From Lachnospiraceae bacterium (GTDB lineage Bacteria > Bacillota > Clostridia > Lachnospirales > Lachnospiraceae), in assembly GCA_024689465.1 (NCBI GenBank), contig JAILDL010000060.1, positions 1 to 55,165 of the forward strand: a DNA stretch of 55,165 nt, read 5' to 3'. Position 1 is the first letter of the stretch, and every line of letters begins with the position of its first letter. The notes under the pieces are model-generated. The model did no database searches, was not told the origin of the DNA, and saw only the letters and a program-made list of their open reading frames with translations. A program made the translations under genes and the position numbers. Of this stretch, positions 17,487 through 24,324 are shown piece after piece.

Positions 17487-17756
17487 CTACATCTGGTGAC
17501 GGACCACCAGGTACTCGTTGTCATTTTCATAATAGGAACAGTCTGTGTTGGAGCCGGACAGAAAGCGGTACATCTCATCCTCATCCAGGTCGATGTCGCA
17601 GTAGTAGCTTTCGGAGTCCTCGTCGTACAGGTAATGGGTACAGGAATCACAGCTTCCGGTATGGGCTTTCCTGCCCGCCGGTTGTTCCTTCTCTTCCTGC
17701 TCTCTTTTCACTTTGCGGATGGCCTTTTTAATGGCATCCAGATCGGACGTACTCAT
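17487..17756 (-). CDS. DUF6472 family small Cys-rich protein
   Basis: An 89-aa protein of unknown function. A basic helix at the N-terminus (DAIKKAIRKVKREQEEKE) is followed by CDSCTHYLYDEDSESYYC and an acidic tail ending ...TDCSYYENDNEYLVVRHQM; four Cys could bind a metal. The start at 17756 is chosen because AGGAGG is 6 bases upstream. The frame stays open to 17825 through a 15-bp repeat that would encode MRAD(S/P) units, but that extension is probably leader. It is first in the operon with the arginase-like, NYN and MATE genes. Confidence 0.75.
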   Translation of the reverse strand: MSTSDLDAIKKAIRKVKREQEEKEQPAGRKAHTGSCDSCTHYLYDEDSESYYCDIDLDEDEMYRFLSGSNTDCSYYENDNEYLVVRHQM

Positions 17757-17780
17757 ATGTGCCCTCCTGTTTCTCTCCTT

Positions 17781-17825
17781 CGGACCTGCTCGCATGGGAT
17801 CTGCTCTCATGGAATCCGCTCTCAT
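17781..17825 (-). repeat. Three 15-bp tandem repeats upstream of DUF6472
   Basis: ATGAGAGCGGATTCC, ATGAGAGCAGATCCC and ATGCGAGCAGGTCCG are contiguous on the minus strand, in frame with the gene, each with an ATG. They end 24 bases before the chosen start. Confidence 0.8.
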
Positions 17826-17853
17826 AAGGATCCGCCGGGATTTATATCGCTAC

Positions 17854-17888
17854 TAAAAAACAGCCGTCGCGGTTTCCCGGACGGCTGT
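17854..17888 (-). terminator. Terminator of the trigger-factor-like gene
   Basis: ACAGCCGTC (17860-17868) and GACGGCTGT (17880-17888), 11-nt loop, six Ts on the minus strand. Confidence 0.88.
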
Positions 17889-17912
17889 CTGAAGTCTGAT
17901 TTAAGCTACCGA

Positions 17913-19115
17913 TCACTTTACAACAGCAATGCTCTTTAAGTGTTCCGTAACCTTCTTCTGACGAAGCATCTGCATGATGTAGCCCTTGCCGTAATTGGAA
18001 GCAGATTCTTCTCCGCCAAGCTCCTCTACATATGCATTATACTCCTCTTCGGAAACGGACAGTCCATATTTTTCAAATAAAGCCTGATAAGCCATTACGG
18101 TGGTAGCAGTCTTCTCCGCATCGCTGCGCAGCTGCTTCTCGTATTCCATATCGTTCAGGCCTGCGTACTCCTGGTAAGAGGTGTAGTTAAATTCCATACC
18201 GTACATCTGGTACATGTAGGAATAGTAAGCCAGGTTCTGCTCGTTGATGAACTTCTGCAGAGAGCGGACAGCCTTCAGATAAGGGCCGTACTGCTTCTTT
18301 GCGGTGGAGTTCTCGGATACGTAATTGGTAACCGCTTCCTCCAACTTGGAATCGTAATTGGTATCCTTTAAGTACTGACGATAACCCTCTGCTGTATCCG
18401 CATAGTCGGATAAGTATTCCTGAACAAAGGCATCATCAAATTCCGGTGTCTGGTATACGCCGTTTACGGTAAGTGCAAACTCTGCATCCTTGCCGTTTAA
18501 CTCTTCTTTGCCATAATCTTCGGGGAAGGTAACGGATATGGTCACTTCATCGCCGGGATGGGTACCGATCAGCTGATCCTCAAAATCATCCACATAGCTG
18601 CCGGAACCGATCTCCAGGTCTGTTCCGTTGCCATCGGTGCTACCGCCGTCAAAAGCTACACCGTCAACGGTACCAACGTAATCAATGTTTACGGTATCGC
18701 CGTCTGCTACGGTAACAGAAGGATCGGTCACAAGCTCCTTGTGGCTGTTTAACTCGGTTTCGATGTCTGCTTCCACCGATTCATCGGTGTACTCCAGATC
18801 GCTTAATGCAAACTCGGTCTCTTCAATGTTCGCAGGGTTGGAATACTTGTTGATATCGGTGATACCCGCAATGGTTCCGTCCTCATTCAAGCCTGCGGAA
18901 TAATCGGAGCTTTCCTTGGTTGCCGTGATCTTGTAATATGCAAATCTGCCTGCGTAGAATCCGATCACTGCCAGAACGGCTACCAGAAGAACGATGGCAA
19001 CACATTTCCAGATCAGTGCTCTGCGCTTGGCCCCCTCAACCTCTTTACGACGTGCAACACGTTTTTCCATGGATGCACTTAACTCTTCGGTCTGTTTTTT
19101 CTTACCCAAAGCCAT
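17913..19115 (-). CDS. Membrane-anchored trigger-factor-like FKBP peptidyl-prolyl isomerase
   Basis: A 400-aa protein with a basic cytoplasmic N-terminus, one membrane anchor (about 34-55), then an FKBP-type domain (about 125-220: GDTVNIDYVGTVDGVAFDGG, FEDQLIGTHPGDE, VTFPEDYG). Behind it comes a helical trigger-factor-like C-terminal domain. The ribosome-binding N-terminal domain of true trigger factor is absent, so it is not Tig itself. It most likely folds exported proteins on the outer face of the membrane, like PrsA does elsewhere; that is inference from topology. Start ATG 19115 with GAGAGG upstream. Single gene with its own terminator. Confidence 0.88.
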   Translation of the reverse strand: MALGKKKQTEELSASMEKRVARRKEVEGAKRRALIWKCVAIVLLVAVLAVIGFYAGRFAYYKITATKESSDYSAGLNEDGTIAGITDINKYSNPANIEETEFALSDLEYTDESVEADIETELNSHKELVTDPSVTVADGDTVNIDYVGTVDGVAFDGGSTDGNGTDLEIGSGSYVDDFEDQLIGTHPGDEVTISVTFPEDYGKEELNGKDAEFALTVNGVYQTPEFDDAFVQEYLSDYADTAEGYRQYLKDTNYDSKLEEAVTNYVSENSTAKKQYGPYLKAVRSLQKFINEQNLAYYSYMYQMYGMEFNYTSYQEYAGLNDMEYEKQLRSDAEKTATTVMAYQALFEKYGLSVSEEEYNAYVEELGGEESASNYGKGYIMQMLRQKKVTEHLKSIAVVK

Positions 19116-19154
19116 GACTAAAAACCTCTCATCAAACTGTATTGTATTTCTTCA

Positions 19155-19194
19155 AACAAAAAACTACCGAACGCGATCCCGCATTCGGTAGTTT
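19155..19194 (-). terminator. Terminator of the sugar operon
   Basis: AAACTACCGAA (19161-19171) and TTCGGTAGTTT (19184-19194) are perfect 11-bp arms, followed by TTTTTTGTTTG on the minus strand. It lies about 55 bases after the isomerase stop. Confidence 0.88.
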
Positions 19195-19249
19195 ACGTCC
19201 ATTCCCTAATATAGCAAATTTTCGCCCTAAATGGAAGTGAAAAATGATC

Positions 19250-20734
19250 TTACTTGAAAGGATTCTCTGTCTTGTAAGGCAGGGAAGCAGGCTGGTTGTA
19301 GTTTAAGTCCTCCATGGGAACGCCGATGTACTTGAATACCTCGAACAGGGCCTTTCCGTAGTGACCGAATGCTACTGCACCATGGTGAGGGAATGCCTTC
19401 TCGATGAGTACGTGACGATAGAAACGACCCATTTCGTGAATCGCAAATACACCGATGGAACCGAAGGACTTCGTTGCTACAGGAAGGACTTCACCTTCTG
19501 CAACGTATGCACGCAGCAGGTTGTCGGAAGTAGACTGCAGACGGTAGAAGGTGATCTCGCCGGGAGCGATATCTCCTTCCAGTGTTCCGTTGGTAACCTC
19601 TACGGGAAGGCTTCTTGCCATGATCTTCTGGTTCTTCATCTCGCAGAATGCCAGCTTTCTGGAGCAGGTATTTCCGCAGTGGAAGCCCATGAAGGTATCC
19701 TTGTGCTCATAAGGGAACTTGCCCTTGATGGACTCATCAAACATGTCATCGGGTACGGAGTTGTTGATATCCAGCAGAGTAACAGCATCCTCGCTGATGC
19801 AGGTACCGATGAACTCGCTTAAGCAGCCGTAGATATCTACTTCACAGGATACGGGGATGCCCATACCGGTGAGACGGCTGTTTACATAGCAGGGAACGAA
19901 ACCAAACTGGGTCTGGAATGCAGGCCAGCACTTGCCGGCGATGGCAACGTACTCTCTGTAGCCCTTGTGTGCCTCTACCCAGTCAAGCAGGGTTAATTCG
20001 TACTGAGCAAGCTTGGGAAGGATCTGGCTCTTCTTGTTGCCTGCGCCCAGTTCTTCTTCCATCTCCTTGATCTTGGCAGGGATACGGGGATCGTTCTCAT
20101 GCTTGTTGAAGGCTTCGAACAGATCCAGCTCGGAGTTCTCTTCGATCTCTACGCCCAGGTTGTACAGCTGCTGGATGGGCGCGTTACAAGCCAGGAAGTT
20201 AAGCGGTCTGGGACCGAAGGAAATGATCTTTAAGTTGGACAGACCGATGACTGCACGTGCGATGGGCAGGAAGTCATGGATCATATCTGCACACTCTGCT
20301 GCAGTACCTACAGGGTACTCAGGGATGTATGCCTTGATGCTGCGCAGACGCAGGTTGTAGCTGGCATTGAGCATACCGCAGTAAGCATCGCCACGTCCGT
20401 CGGACAGATCATTCTGGCTCTCTTCTGCAGCTGCAATGAACATCTTCGGTCCATCAAAGTGCTTAGCCAGTAAGGTCTCGGAAATTTCGGGACCAAAGTT
20501 TCCAAGATATACGCAAAGTGCGTTACATCCTGCCTTCTTGATATCCTCCAGAGCCTGAACCATGTGGATCTCGCTCTCTACGATACATACAGGACATTCA
20601 TAGATGTCATCCTTGCCGAATTTGCTTTCATAAGCGCTTACCAGAGCCTTACGTCTGTTAACGGAAAGACTCTCGGGGAAGCAGTCACGGCTGACTGCAA
20701 CGATACCCAGTTTTACCTTAGGAATGTTGTTCAT
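19250..20734 (-). CDS. L-fucose/D-arabinose isomerase family protein
   Basis: A 494-aa cytoplasmic aldose-ketose isomerase homologue. Metal ligands matching those of E. coli FucI are visible: Glu298 (SCEVDIYG), Asp322 (LLDINN) and His458 (FGHYG). It is about 100 residues shorter than FucI (about 590), so the exact sugar is uncertain: L-fucose, D-arabinose or a related aldose. Neighbouring kinase and DUF4867 genes point to an aldose-to-ketose-phosphate route. No aldolase (fucA) or epimerase lies here, so D-arabinose to D-ribulose or D-xylulose fits at least as well as L-fucose. GGAGG is 10 bases before the ATG. It is last in the operon. Confidence 0.85.
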   Translation of the reverse strand: MNNIPKVKLGIVAVSRDCFPESLSVNRRKALVSAYESKFGKDDIYECPVCIVESEIHMVQALEDIKKAGCNALCVYLGNFGPEISETLLAKHFDGPKMFIAAAEESQNDLSDGRGDAYCGMLNASYNLRLRSIKAYIPEYPVGTAAECADMIHDFLPIARAVIGLSNLKIISFGPRPLNFLACNAPIQQLYNLGVEIEENSELDLFEAFNKHENDPRIPAKIKEMEEELGAGNKKSQILPKLAQYELTLLDWVEAHKGYREYVAIAGKCWPAFQTQFGFVPCYVNSRLTGMGIPVSCEVDIYGCLSEFIGTCISEDAVTLLDINNSVPDDMFDESIKGKFPYEHKDTFMGFHCGNTCSRKLAFCEMKNQKIMARSLPVEVTNGTLEGDIAPGEITFYRLQSTSDNLLRAYVAEGEVLPVATKSFGSIGVFAIHEMGRFYRHVLIEKAFPHHGAVAFGHYGKALFEVFKYIGVPMEDLNYNQPASLPYKTENPFK

Positions 20735-20765
20735 TTTGTAAAAACCTCCATTTTCTTTTCTTCGT

Positions 20766-21389
20766 TTACTCTGTAACGTCTATATTTTTACCGATCAGGC
20801 CAATGTGTGTGCCTTCCGGCAGGTTACCTTCCGCATGACCGATCAGCCACTTGTTCTTGGCTGTGATCAATGCATCTTCATATCCTGCATGTGCCTTGTC
20901 CAGAGGAAGGTTGGTATCCTTGGGAAGGACGATGATGCAGCGGAATCCGTCTTCGGATGCGTTGCAGGGTGCGTAATGCAGGGTGGTGGCATACAGTTCC
21001 ACGCCCACTCCCTTGGGAAGCAGGAATGCTTCGATCTTGGAAGTATCGTAGGTATAGTCGGATGTGATGTCCTGCTGTCTGCCCAGTAAGAGGATCAGAT
21101 CGTCTGCCGCGATGTCGATCTCGGAAGAACGATGGTACTCTACTGCGTTCAGCTTGGTGTTGTGGCCGTTGCAATAGCCTACCTGGATGGGCAGCTCGCC
21201 GTAGCATACGGTCTGTAATTTCTCAAATACGGGGAGAGCTTCCAGATAGTCGATGGAGGGCTCGTAAACCACATCGGCGGGCTTGGGAGACTTCTCTGTC
21301 AGCGTATCAAGTAACTGTGTAAAATCAATGGCCTCCACGATGCGGCCGTAGGCTGCAAAGGAAGGATCTGTAACCTTCTGAATCTTCAT
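20766..21389 (-). CDS. DUF4867 family protein
   Basis: A 207-aa protein resembling DUF4867, of unknown function. The middle is predicted beta-rich with His/Glu residues (GYCNGHNTKLNAVEYHRSSE) arranged as in a cupin metal site, which would fit a sugar mutarotase, isomerase or lyase; this is only suggestive. It lies 15 bp after the kinase and 31 bp before the isomerase, so it is probably an accessory enzyme of the same sugar pathway. AAAGGAC precedes the ATG. Confidence 0.8.
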   Translation of the reverse strand: MKIQKVTDPSFAAYGRIVEAIDFTQLLDTLTEKSPKPADVVYEPSIDYLEALPVFEKLQTVCYGELPIQVGYCNGHNTKLNAVEYHRSSEIDIAADDLILLLGRQQDITSDYTYDTSKIEAFLLPKGVGVELYATTLHYAPCNASEDGFRCIIVLPKDTNLPLDKAHAGYEDALITAKNKWLIGHAEGNLPEGTHIGLIGKNIDVTE

Positions 21390-21404
21390 AGCAAGTCCTT
21401 TCTC

Positions 21405-22874
21405 CTACTGGATATTCTGAAACAGTGCCTTGCAGGTCGGATAGATCTGCTTAAACTGCTGATACCGTGCTTCGTACTTAGCGGTAAGCTCCGGATCCGG
21501 CTCGATGGTCTTTGTCACCTTGATCAGCTTTTCTGCCGCATCTTCCACGGACTTGAATTCACCGCAGGCAACTGCAGCCAAGATCGCTCCGCCGTAGCCG
21601 GGACCTTCTTCGGTCTCTAACAGGTCTACCTTGATACCAAGGATGTTGGCGATCATGCATCTCCACAAAGGAGACTTGGCTCCGCCGCCGCACAGCTTGG
21701 TACGCTCAATATTGATTCCCTGTGCCTTGGCTACTTCAATGGAATCACGAAGGCCGAATACCACGCCTTCCAAAACGGCCTGGGTCAAATCCTTACGGGT
21801 GGTATCCATGGTCATGCCGATAAAGGTTGCTCTGGCCAGAGGATCGTTGTGAGGAGAACGCTCGCCCATGAGGTAAGGCAGGAAATAAACATGGTTTTCA
21901 CCCAGCTTGTCGATGCCTTCCTGTTCTGCGGCAAACTCCTTGGTCTGCAGGATCTCTTCCATCCACCACTTGTTGCAGCTGGCAGCGGAAAGCATGCAGC
22001 CCATCAGGTGATAGTTGCCGTCTGCATGTGCAAAGGCATGCAGTGCATTGTGAGAATCCACCTTGAAATCCCTGGAGGAAATGAAGACTGTTCCGCTGGT
22101 TCCCAGGGAAATATTGCACTTTCCGTCTCCTACGGTTCCGGTTCCCACAGCGGCTGCGGCGTTATCGCCTGCACCGGCTGCTACCACAACCTGATCGGAT
22201 AAGCCAAGTTCTGCTGCAATATCCGCTTTCAGCGTGCCAACCTTCTCATAGCTCTCGTAGAGCTTGGGAAGCTGGTCTTCTCTTACGTGGCAGATCTCCA
22301 TCATCTCCCTGGACCAGCATCTGTGCTGTACGTCCAGAAGCAGCATACCGGAAGCATCGGAATAATCCGTGCAGAAGCTGCCGGAAAGCTTGTAAGCCAG
22401 GAAATCCTTGGGCAGCATGATCTTTACGATCTTTTTAAAGTTCTCGGGCTCGTTCTTCTCTACCCACAAAATCTTGGGTGCGGTAAATCCGGCAAAGGAA
22501 ATGTTGGCCGTATACTGGCTGAGCTTATCCTTTCCGATCACCTCGTTTAAATAATCACTTTCTTTTGCGGTACGTCCGTCATTCCACAAAATGGCGGGAC
22601 GGATCACATTGTCATCCTTATCCAGGATGACCAGGCCGTGCATCTGACCGCCGAAGCTGATGCCGGCTACCTTGCTCTTATCGCAATCGGATAAAAGCTC
22701 CTTCAGACCGTCCATCGTCTGCGCAAACCAGTCTTCGGGCTTTTGCTCGGACCAGCCGGGATGCGGAAAGATGAGCGGATACTCTCTGGAGGTTACCTTC
22801 TGAATCTTCCCCGTTTCGTCCATCAGAAGGAGTTTGACTGCAGATGTTCCAAGATCTACTCCAATGTAAAGCAT
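21405..22874 (-). CDS. xylB: Xylulokinase-type FGGY sugar kinase
   Basis: Phosphorylates a ketopentose, most likely D-xylulose, using ATP. The 489-aa protein has FGGY domain 1 (GVDLGTSAVKLLL, ISFGGQMHG, WNDGRT), the catalytic Asp in GAGDNAAAAVG, and domain 2 with SLGTSG and CGGGAKSPLW. The sequence is closest to XylB, not fuculokinase or ribulokinase, though the isomerase beside it is FucI-like, so the ketose could be D-ribulose or a related sugar. The start at 22874 is chosen for the GGGG site 5-9 bases upstream and the FGGY N-terminus; the frame remains open to 22928. It is first in the operon and is preceded by a promoter and a dyad. Confidence 0.9.
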   Translation of the reverse strand: MLYIGVDLGTSAVKLLLMDETGKIQKVTSREYPLIFPHPGWSEQKPEDWFAQTMDGLKELLSDCDKSKVAGISFGGQMHGLVILDKDDNVIRPAILWNDGRTAKESDYLNEVIGKDKLSQYTANISFAGFTAPKILWVEKNEPENFKKIVKIMLPKDFLAYKLSGSFCTDYSDASGMLLLDVQHRCWSREMMEICHVREDQLPKLYESYEKVGTLKADIAAELGLSDQVVVAAGAGDNAAAAVGTGTVGDGKCNISLGTSGTVFISSRDFKVDSHNALHAFAHADGNYHLMGCMLSAASCNKWWMEEILQTKEFAAEQEGIDKLGENHVYFLPYLMGERSPHNDPLARATFIGMTMDTTRKDLTQAVLEGVVFGLRDSIEVAKAQGINIERTKLCGGGAKSPLWRCMIANILGIKVDLLETEEGPGYGGAILAAVACGEFKSVEDAAEKLIKVTKTIEPDPELTAKYEARYQQFKQIYPTCKALFQNIQ

Positions 22875-22900
22875 GGGATCCCCTTTCTGTTTTTTATTTC

Positions 22901-22924
22901 GTACGGGCAAAAGTGTGCCCGTGC
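22901..22924. promoter_or_regulatory. Candidate operator or leader hairpin of the sugar operon
   Basis: GTACGGGCA (22901-22909) and TGCCCGTGC (22916-22924) are inverted with one mismatch (a wobble in RNA). It lies just downstream of the predicted start of transcription, so a LacI-family repressor could block elongation there. Confidence 0.45.
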
Positions 22925-22937
22925 ACATTCCTTATCC

Positions 22938-22966
22938 ATCATACGTCTTTCCCTTTCAAAAAACAA
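22938..22966 (-). promoter_or_regulatory. Promoter of the xylB-DUF4867-isomerase operon
   Basis: TTGTTT (22961-22966), 17-bp spacer, TATGAT (22938-22943) on the minus strand, about 65 bases upstream of the xylB start. Confidence 0.65.
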
Positions 22967-23115
22967 CTGACTTTTCTGCAAAAAAGTAAAACCTTTTTTC
23001 GTGCAAAATTCTGTTCAGAAAATCCGTCTGATCTATGGTAGTATGGTTTTGAAACAATCTATGAAACAAAAAGGCGATCGCAGATAAGGACAGACCAGCG
23101 ATCCGGAGAGAATCT

Positions 23116-24138
23116 ATGGCTACCATAAAAGATGTCGCCGCCAAAGCCGGCGTATCCAGAGGAACAGTGGACAGAGTCCTGAATCACCGGGGAAACGTGA
23201 ATCCGGAAACGGAACAGCGGATCCGGGAAGTCATGAAGGAGCTGAACTTTACCCCCAACAAGGCAGGTATGGCTCTGGCGGCTCAGAAAAAGAAATGCTG
23301 TATCGGGATCATCCTCTTCAGCAAGAAGAACCCCTTCTTTGATCAGGTGCTGGAAGGCTTTCAGGATAAGTCCCGGGAGCTGGCTTTTTACGGCTGCTCC
23401 ATTTATGTACAGCGGGTGGCCTACGATCCCCAGGCACAGCTTTCCGCCATCGAAGCCTGCAAGAAGCATCCGGTGGACGGCCTCATCCTGACCCCTTACA
23501 ACGATCCCATCATCCATAAGGAGATCAACGCTCTGACGAAGGCCGGTATCCCGGTCATGACCGTCAATTCCGATATTGAACATACCAACCGTCTCTGCTA
23601 TGTGGGCAGTGATTATTACCAATCCGGTCAGGCCGGCGCCGCTCTCATGGAGAAGCTGACCACCGGCGATGTCAATCTGGGGATCATCAACGGAGATCTG
23701 AAGATCCTCTGTCACAAGCAGCGTATGGCCGGTTTTACCGATCATCTGAAGGGCAACAGGCGGTTTAAGCTCACCGACCGTGGCGACAACTTTGACGACG
23801 ATCTGCGCAGCCAGGTGCTGGTGGAATCCATGCTGGAAAAGCACCCGGAGATCAACGCCCTCTTCTTTACCGCAGCGGGTGTTTACGGGGGCTGTAAGGC
23901 GGTGCAGAAGGTCATGGAAGAAACAGGCCGGCAATTTACCATCGTCACCTTTGATGAAGTCCCCACCACAGTGGAGCTGATCAAAAAAGGGATCGTGTCC
24001 GCCACCATCTGTCAGGAACCCTACTGGCAGGGTGCCCGCTCTCTGGAGCTGATGTTTGAAAAGCTCTCGGACGATACCTTTTCCCCGGAAGATGCCTATT
24101 ACGGAAAGCTCAGCGTGCAGATCCGGGAGACGTTATAA
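23116..24138 (+). CDS. LacI-family transcriptional regulator
   Basis: A 340-aa repressor-type protein with an N-terminal helix-turn-helix (TIKDVAAKAGVSRGTVDRVL, residues about 3-22) and a periplasmic-binding-protein-like sugar domain. The recognition helix reads RGTVDRVLNHRG, while most LacI members have S.ATVSRVLN, so operator preference may differ. The divergent arrangement with the sugar operon makes it the probable regulator of that operon, with the sugar or its phosphate as inducer. GGAGAG is 5 bases before the ATG. It is monocistronic with a terminator downstream. Confidence 0.93.
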   Translation: MATIKDVAAKAGVSRGTVDRVLNHRGNVNPETEQRIREVMKELNFTPNKAGMALAAQKKKCCIGIILFSKKNPFFDQVLEGFQDKSRELAFYGCSIYVQRVAYDPQAQLSAIEACKKHPVDGLILTPYNDPIIHKEINALTKAGIPVMTVNSDIEHTNRLCYVGSDYYQSGQAGAALMEKLTTGDVNLGIINGDLKILCHKQRMAGFTDHLKGNRRFKLTDRGDNFDDDLRSQVLVESMLEKHPEINALFFTAAGVYGGCKAVQKVMEETGRQFTIVTFDEVPTTVELIKKGIVSATICQEPYWQGARSLELMFEKLSDDTFSPEDAYYGKLSVQIRETL

Positions 24139-24211
24139 GCCAGCTTCTGCGACAAAGCGCATACGTTTCGTGCGTTATACGTTCCTACTTTTATCCAACC
24201 ACTCTATCAAA

Positions 24212-24261
24212 AAAGCGGGTAACAACCGGCCTCTCGCCAGTCGTTACCCGCTTTCCTTTTT
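24212..24261 (+). terminator. Terminator of the LacI-family gene
   Basis: AAAGCGGGTAAC (24212-24223) and GTTACCCGCTTT (24243-24254), 19-nt loop, CCTTTTT after. Confidence 0.88.
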
Positions 24262-24275
24262 ACAAGATCTTTCCG

Positions 24276-24312
24276 TTTGGGGTTATAGGACATAGAATGA
24301 ACCACTAACCCC
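24276..24312. repeat. Inverted repeat after the GH25 gene
   Basis: GGGGTTA and TAACCCC arms lie just after the muramidase stop, with flanking TTTGGGG/CCCCAAA that could pair alternatively. No T-tract follows on the minus strand, so it is a weak terminator candidate at most. Confidence 0.3.
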
Positions 24313-24324
24313 GTCCCCAAAGGT

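Noticed and set aside
21405..22874. Calling the kinase fuculokinase because of the FucI-like neighbour
   Set aside because: Its sequence is XylB-like throughout; the substrate is left open.
23059..23934. A 291-codon minus-strand frame opposite the LacI-family gene
   Set aside because: It lies fully antisense to a clear LacI-family protein and shows no domain.
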